Of a stretch of 64,000 nucleotides of DNA, positions 37,516-48,100 are shown one piece after another. Position numbers and translations under genes: made by a program. The stretch is taken from the NCBI GenBank assembly GCA_027924585.1, contig BSBM01002121.1:496001-560000 (forward strand), in the 5' to 3' direction. Numbering within the stretch: position 1 is the stretch's first letter; every line of letters begins with the position of its first letter. The notes under the pieces are model-generated. The model did not search any database. It saw nothing but the letters and a program-made list of their open reading frames with translations, and had not been told where the DNA came from. This DNA comes from Larix kaempferi (Eukaryota; Streptophyta; Pinopsida; Pinales; Pinaceae).

Positions 37516-37763
37516 AAAAGCAACTTTTTTTGTAAAGTGATTGTCAAAAGGTTCATCTTGGGAAGAGGGGGGTTCTTTTTTTGCTGGACATTCTCTAGCT
37601 GCCACGTCACTATTGGGGACATCTTCAACAGTTTCTTTGTTCAAGCATAACTTCATCATACAGAGTCCGTTTTCAGTGCCGTTTTTTTTGAAACCGCCTA
37701 TTTTTTCGAGCTCTTCACATCCAGACTATTGGTTTCTACTTTTACAGCCATTAATTTACAAAT

Positions 37764-38513
37764 ATGGCCGCCCTTTGTGATATTCTACTTAAACGTTCCA
37801 ACTATTTCTCATGGAAATATCGTATGGAGGATGTTCTACGAAGTAGGGGACTTTTCAGAATTACAACAGGGAAAGAAAAAGAACCCACTGATGATGATAA
37901 GAAAATAAAATGGGCAAATAGATGTGATGAAGCTCGTGGATTGATTGGGATGTCAATCTCTACTGATTTGCGATTCCACATATCTGGAATTGATGAACCT
38001 AATGCTGCTTGGGACAAGTTGGAATCTGTGTTTGGTAAACACAATGAAATTCGGGGTCACCAACTCGAAAATGAGTTGATTTCTTTAAATCCAAGTGACT
38101 TTTCATGCATTCAAGATTATTTATCTAAGTACAAAACTCTCAAGCTCTTATGTGCAGAATGTAAGATTGAGAGGGAAGATAAACAATGCATTTATCATAT
38201 TCTTTCCAAACTTGGACCTGCATATTCTGTTTTTGTATCTACATTTTACTCCATGAAAGCGTCATTGAATGCAGCTAGCTATCAAGAGCCTAGTCTTGAA
38301 TCCTTTTGTGATTCCTTGATTAGAGAACAAGATAAACTCATTCATCTTGGAATAATCAACAATGCAGATACATCTGGGAAAGCCTTATTGTCCCAACAGA
38401 AAGAAAAGTCCAAGCCTCCCAAGAAGACTGAGCATCATTGCAACTATTGCGGGAAAGATAATCATGATGAATCTAAGTGTTTCAAGAAGATGGCAGCCTT
38501 GGAAGCAACAATG
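37764..38513 (+). other. Gag region with CCHC zinc knuckle
   Basis: Residues 1-250. The segment with NYFSWKYRMEDVL (13-25) and AAWDKLESVFG (81-91) has the pattern of the copia-type gag domain. The knuckle CNYCGKDNHDESKC has C226, C229, H234 and C239 in C-x2-C-x4-H-x4-C spacing and would bind element RNA. No stop occurs within gag, so a capsid protein could in principle still be made. Confidence 0.88.
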
Positions 38514-38612
38514 AAGAAGCACCACATCAGCCTAGATTCGCCTTCAGAATCTGCCTCTAATGGACTTTGTGCTTCTGGTTATTCTTATAATGCATCTTCT
38601 TCTTCTACTTCA

Positions 38613-38858
38613 AATGAATGGCTCATTGATTCTGGAGCATCTTATCATATGGCTAAGGATCAAGCCATCTTTTCTACTATGCATAAATGTAACACCAAAC
38701 AAATATTTGTTGGTGATGATAGATCTCTAAGTGTTGTAGGAGCTGGAACAGTTCCAGTAGATAATGGTCATTTTAGTGATGTACTATGTGTTCCAAGAAT
38801 TTCCTGCAATTTGTTATCAGTCTATCAGATCACTCATTCTGGTGAAGGTAAAACTGTG
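38613..38858 (+). other. Aspartic protease domain
   Basis: Residues about 284-365. WLIDSGAS contains the catalytic aspartate D289 in the DSGA motif of retroelement proteases. The following residues include VLCVPRISCNLLSV, typical of the C-terminal half of the copia protease. The domain cleaves the polyprotein and is uninterrupted here. Confidence 0.88.
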
Positions 38859-39005
38859 ACCTTTACACCTCACCAAGTTGTAATCAAGGATTTTAAAGAT
38901 CCTCAACAGGTTCTAGCTACCGGAATTGTTGATGATATTACCAGGTTGTACAAGTTTAACAACTTTGGGTCATCACCTTTCCCTTCAGTTTTTGTTGCTC
39001 ATAGT

Positions 39006-39824
39006 GATAACTTGAGCAAACTTTGGCATGAGCGATTTGGTCACTTAAATTATCGCTCATTACAACAACTATGTAAAGAAAATATGGTGACAGGTCTTCC
39101 GATGGTATCTTGCAGAGATGGTGTTTGTTTGGGTTGTGTACTCGGAAAACATCATCATGACAATTTTGACAAACGTGCCTCTTGGCACGCCTCGGTTCCC
39201 TTGGAGCTTGTGCATAGTGACTTGTGTGGTCCTCTTCCATCTGCTTCCTTTTCTGGTTTCAAATATTTCTTAACTTTCATTGATGATTACACCAGACGCA
39301 CTTGGGTTTATTTCCTAAAACTTAAGAGCGAAGTATTTAACATGTTCTTGGCCTACAAGGCCCTTGTTGAAAAACAATCTGGTCATCAAATTATTAAGTT
39401 AAGATCTGACAATGGAGGAGAATATGTTAACAAACAGTTCACTACTTTCTGCACTGAACAAGGCATCTAACAACAACACACTGTTCTATATACACCACAA
39501 CAAAATGGTGTAGCTGAGCGGAAGAACCGCACTTTAAAAGAAATGGCTAATTGTATGATCCAATCTAAGGGACTAAGTCTTCAATTTTGGGCTGAAGCCA
39601 TTAATTGTGCAAATTACATAGTTAATCGCACCCCCACAAAAGCATTACAAGGTATAACACCGGAAGAAGCATGGAGTAAAATTAAACCTGATGTAAGTCA
39701 CTTTCGTGTGTTTGGTAGTGCAGCATGGGCTCACATTCCGGATGAAAAACGGAAAGCATTGCAGCCTAAAAGTGAAAAGTGCATATTTGTTGGATATTCT
39801 GAAGATGTAAAAGGTTATAGACTT
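39006..39824 (+). pseudogene. Integrase region, broken by stop at codon 569
   Basis: The N-terminal zinc segment has H422, H427, C455 and C458 (H-x4-H-x27-C-x2-C). The catalytic core has D486 in HSDLCGP, D549 in RSDNGGEY and E585 in QQNGVAERKNR, with exactly 35 residues between the last two. The TAA at 39468 falls between D549 and E585, so translation ends before the third catalytic residue. The downstream part keeps FVGYS at about 675-679. Without readthrough no active integrase can form. Confidence 0.92.
39468..39470 (+). other. Premature stop 1 (TAA, codon 569)
   Basis: In-frame TAA following FCTEQGI, inside the integrase core. Downstream codons continue the same frame through QQHTVLYTPQQNG. 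It fits a C-to-T change on the coding strand. Confidence 0.93.
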
Positions 39825-39884
39825 CTTCAACCACATTCTCATGCTATAATCATTAGAAGAGATGTTAAATTTGATGAAAATATC

Positions 39885-39956
39885 TTGGCCTGCGAGCCTA
39901 ACTCGGCGAGTGTGCCATCTTTGGCCTGCGAGCCTGATTCGGCGTTTGTGCCTTCT
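39885..39956 (+). repeat. 36-bp tandem duplication in integrase-RT linker
   Basis: TTGGCCTGCGAGCCT begins at 39885 and again at 39921, giving the peptide pair LACEPNSASVPS and LACEPDSAFVPS. The linker between integrase and reverse transcriptase is poorly conserved and tolerates such in-frame expansion. Confidence 0.9.
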
Positions 39957-40280
39957 TCTTCTTCTTCCAACTTCCTTGACAGGTTTCCAACTCCAGTTTC
40001 TGATGATGACAGTGAGGATGAAAATCCACCTCCGCCTGCTCATGTTCCTCCAGTTGCACCAGCACAAGTGCTTCCTCGATGGGTCTGTTCAACATGTGAA
40101 GCAGCTGGTGATCTTGCCGGTGATCCTAGAGATCAACGTCGAACACGTTCTCAGTTTCAGCGAGCCTCTTCTCTTTTGGCTCAAGTTTCCGAGAATCATG
40201 ATCCAGAAACTTTTGCAGAAGCTTCAGGGAATCCAGATTGGGATGCAGCCATGGATGAAGAATATCGTTCCTTAATGACG

Positions 40281-40988
40281 AACGATACTTGGGATCTTGT
40301 ACCTCTTCCAAAAGGAAGAAAACTTGTCAGATGTAAATGGGTCTACAGAACTAAGTATGCATCAGATGGAAGTGTTGAAAGACTTAAGGCAAGGTTAGTT
40401 TCCAAAGGTTTTTCCCAAGTTGAAGGGATTGACTACAATAAAACCTTTGCTCCCGTCGCCAAAATGAACTCCATCCGCCTTGTTCTTTCCCTTGCAGCCT
40501 TACACAACTGGGAAGTCCATCAAATGGATGTCAAGTCTGCCTTCTTACATGGTGATTTACAGGAGGAAATTTACATGGAACAACCTCCTGGCTATGTTCA
40601 GAATAACTCTAGCCTTGTCTGCCGCCTTAAGAAATCCTTATATGGCCTTAAGCAAGCTCCTAGAGCTTGGTATGCCAAAATGGATAACTTTCTCCTTGAC
40701 ACTGGTTTTTCTAGATGCCATTCTGACCCCAATGTCTATACCAAGAAAGTAGGAAACCATCTCATCATACTTGTTCTATATGTTGATGACCTTATTCTTA
40801 CTGGTAGTGACCCTAAGCTTATAACCCATGTGAAATCCAGTCTTAAACAAACTTTTGAAATGTCAGACTTAGGACATTTGCATTATTTTATTGGTCTCCA
40901 AGTTCTGCAAACCAAAGAAGGAATCTTTCTTTCTCAGTCTAAGTATGCTTGTGACCTTCTTCGTCGCTTTCACATGGAAGATTGTAAA
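40281..40988 (+). other. Reverse transcriptase domain
   Basis: Residues about 840-1075. It starts at NDTWDLVPLPKG, includes KWVYRTKY, the first catalytic aspartate D922 in QMDVKSAFLHG, the SLYGLKQAPRAW block, and LYVDDLILTG with D1008 and D1009. All three catalytic aspartates are present and no stop lies within the domain. It copies element RNA into DNA in virus-like particles, but here it follows stop 1. Confidence 0.95.
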
Positions 40989-41006
40989 CCATCCCCTTCT
41001 CCCTTC

Positions 41007-41009
41007 TAG
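41007..41009 (+). other. Premature stop 2 (TAG, codon 1082)
   Basis: In-frame TAG after DCKPSPSPF and before SGVKLS, in the connection between reverse transcriptase and RNase H. It fits a C-to-T change. Confidence 0.93.
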
Positions 41010-41255
41010 TCTGGAGTCAAACTTTCTTCCACTTGTACTTCACCTGAAGTAGATGCCACATTGTATCGTCAGCTTGTTGGTAGTCTTTTATACTTGACTC
41101 ATTCCCGTCCTGACCTTTCCTTTGTCGTTGGTCGAGTTGCCCGTTATATGCAGACACCTCATGAAAGTCACTGGAAAGCAGCTAAAAGAATACTTCGATA
41201 TATTCGAGGTACAGTTCAGTTTGGGATTCATTACAGTACAGGGGGGGAACCTTTG

Positions 41256-41591
41256 TTGGTTGGTTTCACTGATTCAGATTGGGCCGGCGATCCTGATGAT
41301 CGAAAGTCTACTGCAGGTTATGTTTTCAGTCTGGGATCTGGACCTATTACTTGGGCTTGTAAGAAACAACAAGCTCTTGCTCTTTCTTCAGCAGAGGCAG
41401 AATATCGAGCAGCAGTTAATGCCAGTCAGGAAGCTTTATAGCTTCGACAGATCCTTTCAGAGTTTGGATTCGAGCAGCAACAGCCTACTCCACTTTGGTG
41501 CGACAATCAAAGTGCCATCAAGCTTGCCAAAGATCCAGTTCTACATCAACGCAGCAAACACATTGAGCTACATATGCACTTCATCAGAAAT
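41256..41591 (+). pseudogene. RNase H domain, broken by stop at codon 1226
   Basis: FTDSDWAGDPDDRKSTAGY supplies D1170, ALSSAEAEYRA supplies E1211, and LWCDNQSAIKLA supplies D1247; RSKHIELHMHFIR closes the domain. The TAG at 41439 lies between the second and third acidic residues. The domain would degrade the RNA strand of the hybrid during reverse transcription. Confidence 0.92.
41439..41441 (+). other. Premature stop 3 (TAG, codon 1226)
   Basis: In-frame TAG between ASQEAL and LRQILSEFG. It fits a G-to-A change (C-to-T on the other strand). Confidence 0.93.
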
Positions 41592-41724
41592 CTTGTTCAT
41601 GATCGTGTTCTCGAAGTGCTCTTTTGCCCTACAGATGATCAAGTTGCAGACATCTTCACCAAGTCTCTTACAGAACCGAAGTTTTCTAAACTTCGATCTA
41701 TGTTAGGAGTTCAGGAACTTGTCA

Positions 41725-41735
41725 TTAAGGGGGGA
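41725..41735 (+). other. Purine tract overlapping the pol stop
   Basis: TTAAGGGGGGA sits at the last codons of pol, just before the terminal TAG, and repeats exactly the 11 bases that precede the 3' LTR (41811-41821). It may be an extra plus-strand primer site or a chance relic of duplication. Confidence 0.45.
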
Positions 41736-41812
41736 TAGGCTCTAATGCCTCCTTCCTTCTCCTAATAGTGTCACTTTTTGTAAATCCTTCAATCCTATCC
41801 CAAGTTGTTCTT

Positions 41813-41821
41813 AAGGGGGGA
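41813..41821 (+). other. Polypurine tract
   Basis: AAGGGGGGA directly abuts the TG of the 3' LTR, the position where plus-strand synthesis is primed. Confidence 0.95.
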
Positions 41822-42279
41822 TGTTAGGATATTTAGACACTTAGGAGTTAGTTAAGATCAACTTGTGTAATATATCCGTTAGGGATAGTGTGTTTCTTTA
41901 GTATGCATTAGTATGCATTTGTAAATAATTAATCCGATGGTAACGATATGTTTCCGACATAGAGTGATCCGACGGCTCAACTTCTCTTAGATCAAACCTA
42001 ACCTTGATCCGTGGCTTAACACCCGATTGGTCCATGATCTCTATTTAAAGAGCATGGAGGGTCATTGTTTAGTTGATCGATTATGAGAAGCTCATTTGTA
42101 ACTTTCTTTCTTTGCATAATAAATTGTCCCGTAGAAGCTATTTGGCCGGGGCCGTGGAGTGTTTAGCTCAAGAGGGTTTAAACCACGTCAAAACATCGGT
42201 GTGTTGATCTGTGATCTGTTTATGTGAAGTGGTTTCTCTTGGTGTTCGGTCCTTTGGTAGTACCCTCTATACCCGAACA
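41822..42279 (+). repeat. 3' LTR, 458 bp
   Basis: Same length and termini as the 5' LTR with about 14 substitutions and no indel. Roughly half are transitions (for example the first ATCCGACGG box reads ATCCGATGG). The TATA-like box is at 42042-42049 and AATAAA at 42118-42123. Clusters of two adjacent or near differences occur near 42164 and 42267. Confidence 0.96.
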
Positions 42280-42284
42280 TGCAC
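42280..42284 (+). repeat. Target site duplication, right (TGCAC)
   Basis: Second copy of the 5-bp duplication. It is followed by ATTCTACGTCATAACGAC, the normal continuation of the interrupted monomer. Confidence 0.97.
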
Positions 42285-43001
42285 ATTCTACGTCATAACG
42301 ACTTTCTATAGTTTGCGCATGCGTCCGGAAATAAGAAAAGCTTACTTCCCCCGTTTTTTAAAATCATAGCTTCTAGAAGGTTTACATGATTTCTTAAAAA
42401 ACACGAGTTTTTAGAAAATGTGTTTTATTTCATAAATGGAATCAACAATGTATAAACATTCTACGTCATAACGACTTTCTATAGTTTGCGCATGCGTCCG
42501 GAAATAAGAAAAGCTTACTTCCACCATTTTTTAAAATCACAGCTTGTAGAAGGTTTACATGATTTCGTAAAAAACACGAGTTTTTAGAAAATGAGTTTTA
42601 TTTCATAAATGGAATCTACAAAGTATGCAAATTCTACGTCATAACGACTTTCTACAGTTTGTGCATGCATCCAGAAATAAGAAAAGCTTACTTCCCCCTT
42701 TTTTCAAAATCACAGCTTCTAGAAGGTTTACATGATTTCTTAAAAAACACGAGTTTTTAGAAAATGTTTTTTATTTCATAAATGGAATCAACAAAGTATG
42801 CACATTCTACGTCATAACGACTTTCTATAGTTTGCGCATGCGTCCGGAAATAAGAAAAGCTTACTTCCAACGTTTTTTAAAATCACAGCTTCTAGAAGGT
42901 TTACATGATTTCTTAAAAAACACGATTTTTTAGAAAATGTGTTTTATTTTGATAAATGGAATCAACAAAGTATGCACATTCTATGTCATAACGACTTTCT
43001 A

Positions 43002-43158
43002 TAGTTTGCGTATTCGACCGGAAATAAGAAAAGCTTACTTCCACAGCTTGTAGAAGGTTTACATGATTTCGTAAAAAACACGAGTTTTTAAAAAATGTGT
43101 TTTATTTCATAAATGGAACCTACAAAGCATACAAATTCTACGTCATAACGACTTTCTA
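43002..43158. repeat. Truncated 157-bp monomer
   Basis: Same 16-bp deletion and markers as at 34130, located to the right of the retrotransposon. With the insertion removed it sits 2738 bp after the 34130 copy and 13451 bp after the 23417 copy. Confidence 0.85.
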
Positions 43159-44023
43159 TAGTTTAAGCATGCATCCGGAAATAAGAAAAGCTTACTTCCC
43201 CCTTTTTTCAAAATCACAGCTTCTAGAAGGTTTACATGATTTCTTAAAAAATACGAGTTTTTAGAAAATGTGTTTTATTTCATAAATGGAATCAACAAAG
43301 TATGCACATTCTACGTCATAACGACTTTCTATAGTTTTCGCATGCGTCCTGAAATAAGAAAAGCTTACTTCCACCATTTTTTAAAATCACAGCTTCTAGA
43401 AGGTTTACATGATTTCGTAAAAAACACGAGTTTTTTGAAAATGTGTTTTATTTCATAAATGGAATCTACAAAGTATGCACATTCTACGTCATAACGACTT
43501 TCTATAGTTTGCGTATGCGTCCGGAAATAAGAAAAGCTTACTTCAACCGTTTTTTAAAATCACAACTTCTAGAAGGTTTACATGATTTTGTAAAAAACAC
43601 GAGTTTTTAGAAAATGTGTTTTATTTCATAAATGGAATCAACAAAGTATGCACATTCTACGTCATAACGACTTTCTATAGTTTGCACATGCGTCCGGAAA
43701 TAAGAAAAGCTTACTTCCACCGTTTTTTAAAATCACAGTTTCTAGAAGGTTTACATGACTTCTTAAAAAACACGAGTTTTTAGAAAATGTGTTTTATTTC
43801 ATAAATGGAATAAACAAAGTATGCACATTCTACGTCATAACGACTTTCTACAGTTTGCGCATGCGTCCGGAAATAAGAAAAGCTTACCTCCCCCATTTTT
43901 TAAAATCACAGATTCTAGAAGTTTTGCATGATTTCTTAAAAAACACGAGTTTTTAGAAAATGTGTTTTATTAAATAAATGGAATCAACAAAGTATGCACA
44001 TTCTACGTCATAATGACTTTCTA

Positions 44024-44179
44024 TAGTTTGCGCATGCGTTTGGAAATAAGAAAAGCTTACTTCCCCGGTTTTTTAAAATCACAGCTTCTTGAAGGTTTAC
44101 ATGATTTCTTAAAAAAACACGAGTTTTTAGAAAATGTGTTTTATTTCATAAATGGAATCAACAAAGTATGCACATTCTA
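44024..44179. repeat. Truncated 156-bp monomer
   Basis: An 18-bp deletion lies between two TTCTA direct repeats, giving CACATTCTATAGTTT. One extra A in its A-tract explains 156 instead of 155 bp. Single occurrence. Confidence 0.85.
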
Positions 44180-45199
44180 TAGTTTGCGCATTGGTTTGGC
44201 AATAAGAAAAGCTTACTTCCACCGTTTTTTAAAATCACAGCTTCTAGAAGGTTTACTTGATTTCTTAAAAAACACGAGTTTTTAGAAAATGTGTTTTATT
44301 TCATAAATGGAATAAAAAAAGTATGCACATTCTACGTCATAACGACTTTCTATAGTTTGCGCATGCGTCCGGAAATAAGAAAAGCTTACTTCCCTCGTTT
44401 TTTAAAATCACAGCTTCTAGAAGGTTTACATGATTTCTGAAAAAACACGAGTTTTTAGAAAATGTGTTTTATTTCATAAATGGAATCAACAAAGTATGCA
44501 CATTCTACGTCATAACGACTTTCTATAGTTTGCGCATGTGTTTGGAAATAAGAAAAGCTTACTTCCCCCGTTTTTTGAAATCACAGCTTCTAGAAGGTTT
44601 ACACGATTTCTTAAAAACCACGAGTTTTTAGAAAATGTGTTTTATTTCATAAATAGAATCAACAAAGTATGCACATTCTACGTCATAACGACTTTCTATA
44701 GTTTGCGCATGCGTCCGGAAATAAGAAAAGCTTACTTCCACCATTTTTTAAAATCACGGATTCCAGAAGGTTTACATGATTTCTTAAAAAACACGAGTTT
44801 TTAAAAAATGTGTTTTATTTCATAAATGGAATCAACAAAGTATGCACATTCTACATCATAACGACTTTCTATAGTTTGCACATGCATTTGGAAATAAGAA
44901 AAGCTTACTTCCCCCGTTTTTTAAAATCACAGCTTCTAGAAGGTTTACATGATTTCTTAAAAAACACGAGTTTTTAGAAAATGTGTTTTATTTCATAAAT
45001 GGAATCAACAAAGTATGCACATTCTACTTCATAACGACTTTCTATAGTTTGCGCATGCGTTTGGAAATAAGAAAAGCTTACTTCCCCCGTTTTTTAAAAT
45101 CACAGCTTCTAGAAGGTTTACATGATTTCGTAAAAAACACGAGTTTTTAGAAATTGTGTTTTATTTCACAAATGGAATCAACAAAGTATGCACATTCTA

Positions 45200-48100
45200 T
45201 GTCATAACGACTTTCTATAGTTTGCGCATGCGTCCGGAAATAAGAAAAGCTTACTTCCCCCGTTTTTTAAAATAATAGCTTCTAGAAGGTTTACATGATT
45301 TCGTAAAATACACGAGTTTTTAGAAAATTTGTTTTATTTCATAAATGGAATCTACAAAGTATGCACATTCTACGTCATAACGACTTTCTATAGTTTGCGC
45401 ATGCGTCCGGAAATAAGAAAAGCTTACTTCCCCCGTTTTTTAAAATCACAGCTTCTTGAAGGTTTACATGATTTCTTAAAAAACACGAGTTTTTAGAAAA
45501 TGTGTTTTATTTCATAAATGGAAACAACAAAGTATGCACATTCTACATCATAACGAATTTCGATAGTTTGCGCATGCGTTTGGAAATAAGAAAAGCTTAC
45601 TTCCCCCGTTTTTTAAAATCACAGCTTCTAGAAGGTTTACATGATTTCGTAAAAAACACGAGTTTTTAGAAAATGTTTTTTATTTCATAAATGGAATCAA
45701 CAAAGTATGCACATTCTACGTCATAATGACTTTCTATAGTTTGCGCATGCGTCCGGAAATAAGAAAAGCTTACTTCCCCCGTTTTTTAAAATCACAGCTT
45801 CTAGAAGGTTTACATGATTTGTTAAACAACAAGAGTTTTTGGAAAATGTGTTTTATTTCATAAATGGAATGAACAAAGTATGCACATTCTACGTCATAAC
45901 GAATTTCTATAGTTTGCGCATGTGTTCGGAAATAAGAAAAGCTTACTTCCCCCGTTTTTTAAAATCACAGCTTCTAGAAGGTTTACATGATTTCTTAAAA
46001 AACACGAGTTTTTAGAAAATGTGTTTTATTTCATAAACGGAATCAACAAAGTATGCACATTCTACGTCATAACGACTTTATATAGTTTGCGCATGCGTCC
46101 GGAAATAAGAAAAGCTTACTTCCACCGTTTTTCAAAATCACAGCTTCTAGAAGGTTTACATGATTTGGTAAAAAACACGAGTTTTTAGAAAGTGTGTTTT
46201 ATTTCATAAATGGAATCTACAAAGTATGCACATTCTACGTCATAACGACTTTCTATAGTTTGCGCATGCGTCCGTAAATAACAAAAGCTTACTTCCACCG
46301 ATTTTAAAAATCACAGCTTCTAGAAGGTTTACATGATTTCGTAAAAAACACGAGTTTTTAGAAAATGTGTTTTATTTCATCAATGGAATCGACAAAGTAT
46401 GCACATTCTACGTCATAACGACTTTCTATAGTTTGTGCATTCGTCCGGAAATAAGAAAAGCTTACTTCCACCGCTTTTTAAAATCACAACTTCTAGAAGG
46501 TTTACATGATTTCGTAAAAAACACGAGTTTTTAGAAAATATGCTTTATTTCATAAATGGAATCTACAAAGTATGCACATTCTACGTCATAACGACTTTCT
46601 ATAGTTTCCGCATGCGTCCGGAAATAAGAAAAGCTTACTTCACCCATTTTTTAAAATCACAGCTTCTAGCAGGTTTACATGATTTGTTAAAAAACATGAG
46701 TTTTTAGAAAATGTGTTTTATTTCATAAATGGAATCTACAAAGTATGCACATTCTACGTCATAACGACTTTCTATAGTTTGCGCATGCGTCCGGAAATAA
46801 GAAAAGCTTACTTCCACCGTTTTTTAAAATAATAGCTTCTAGAAGGTTTACATGATTTCATAAAAAACACGAGTTTTTAGAAAATGTGTTTTATTTCATA
46901 AATGGAATCTAAAAAGTATGCACATTCTACGTCATAACGACTTTCTATAGTTTGCGCATGCGTACGGAAATAAGAAAAGCTTACTTCCACCGTTTTTTAA
47001 AATCACAGCTTCTAGAAGGTTTACATGATTTCTTAAAAAACACGAGTTTTTACAAAATGTGTTTTATTTCATAAATGGAATCTACAAAGTATGCACATTC
47101 TACTTCATAACGACTTTCTATAGTTTGCGCATGCGTCTGGAAATAAGAAAAGCTTAGTTCTCCCGTTTTTTAAAATCACAGCTTCTAGAAGGTTTACATG
47201 ATTTCTTAAAAAACACGAGTTTTTAGAAATTGTGTTTTATTTCATAAATGGAATCAACAAAGTATGCACATTCTACGTCATAACGAATTTCTATAGTTTG
47301 CGCATGCGTTTGGAAATAAGAAAAGCTAACTTCCCCCGTTTTTTAAAATCACAGCTTCTAGAAGGTTTACATGATTTCTTAAAAAACACGAGTTTTTAGA
47401 AAATGTGTTTTATTTCATAAACGGAATCAACAAAGTATGCACATTCTATGTCATAACGACTTTCTATAGTTTGCGCATGCTTCCGGAAATAAGAAAAGCT
47501 TACTTCCACAATTTTTTAAAATCACAACTTCATGAAGGTTTACATGATTTCGTAAAAAACACGAGTTTTTAGAAAATGTGTTTTATTTCATAAATGGAAT
47601 CTACAAAGTATCCACATTCTACGTCATAACGACTTTCTATAGTTTGCGCATGCGTCCAGATATAAGAAAAGCTTACTTCCCCCGTTTTTTAAAATCACAG
47701 CTTCTAGAAGGTTTACATGATTTCTTAAAAAACACGAGTTTTTAGAAAATGTATTTTATTTCATAAATGGAATCAGCAAAGTATGCACATTCTACGTCAT
47801 AACGACTTTCTATAGTTTGCGCATGCATCCGGAAATAAGAAAAGCTTACTTCCACCGTTTTTTAAAATAATAGCTTCTAGAAGGTTTACATGATTTCGTA
47901 AAAAACACGAGTTTTTAGAAAATGTGTTTTATTTCATATTGGAATCTACAAATTATGCACATTCTTCGTCATAACGACTTTCTATAGTTTGCGCATGCGT
48001 CCGTAAATAATAAAAGCTTAGTTCCCCCGTTTTTTAAAATCACAGCTTCTAGAAGGTTTACATGATTTCGTAAAAAACACGAGTTTTTAGAAAATGAGTT

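Larger units (their letters stand above)
36621..37763 (+). other. Long untranslated leader of the retrotransposon
   Basis: About 1.14 kb separates the primer site from the first gag codon. It has no credible coding frame; an open frame near 36923-37117 starts only at TTG and reads a repeated peptide from the 75-bp duplication. The leader holds that duplication (36952-37080), a run of 14 A near 37208, a SINE-like pair of boxes (37265-37319) and four short palindromes (37383-37515). Upstream ATGs exist (for example 36625), so gag is not reached by the first AUG of the predicted transcript. Confidence 0.7.
37764..41738 (+). pseudogene. Copia gag-pol polyprotein, three premature stops
   Basis: A single frame of 1324 codons runs from the ATG at 37764 to TAG at 41736. 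It encodes the capsid protein and enzymes for reverse transcription and integration of the element. Visible in order: gag with a CCHC zinc knuckle (226-239), protease DSGA (289-292), a HHCC zinc-binding segment (422-458), integrase D486, D549 and E585, reverse transcriptase with YVDD (1006-1009), and RNase H with D1170, E1211 and D1247. Length is within the usual copia range. The frame is interrupted at codons 569 (TAA), 1082 (TAG) and 1226 (TAG); reading frame is kept across each, so no indel is involved. Each stop is one transition away from a sense codon. The start is chosen because it is the first ATG of the frame and gag homology begins within 15 codons. Confidence 0.95.
36151..42279 (+). 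mobile_element. Ty1/copia LTR retrotransposon, complete but disabled
   Basis: A 6129-bp element with all structural parts: 458-bp LTRs beginning TGTTAGGATA and ending CCCGAACA, a primer site directly after the 5' LTR, one gag-pol frame, and a purine tract directly before the 3' LTR. Domain order gag, protease, integrase, reverse transcriptase, RNase H defines the Ty1/copia superfamily. It lies in the same orientation as the satellite numbering and is flanked by a perfect 5-bp duplication, so no rearrangement has followed insertion. Three in-frame nonsense codons make autonomous activity unlikely. The LTRs differ at about 14 of 458 sites (~3%) with no indel, which implies an insertion age of the order of a million years under commonly used plant rates; this is a rate-dependent inference. 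I do not assign a lineage within copia. Confidence 0.97.

Noticed and set aside
37541-37780. 79-codon frame just upstream of gag
   Set aside because: Begins at TTG, low-complexity composition, overlaps the gag start in another frame.
39468-39470. Programmed stop-codon readthrough between pol parts
   Set aside because: The stop lies inside the integrase core between two catalytic residues, and two further stops interrupt other domains; this is decay, not a regulated gag/pol boundary.
39645-40067. Overlapping frames inside pol (39645, 39862, 39898, 40126, 40480, 41122 and minus strand 37802, 38956)
   Set aside because: Shadows of the polyprotein frame, which alone carries the catalytic motifs.
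36151-42279. Endogenous retrovirus or Ty3/gypsy element with envelope gene
   Set aside because: Integrase precedes reverse transcriptase (copia order), and only 73 bp lie between the pol stop and the purine tract, leaving no room for another gene.
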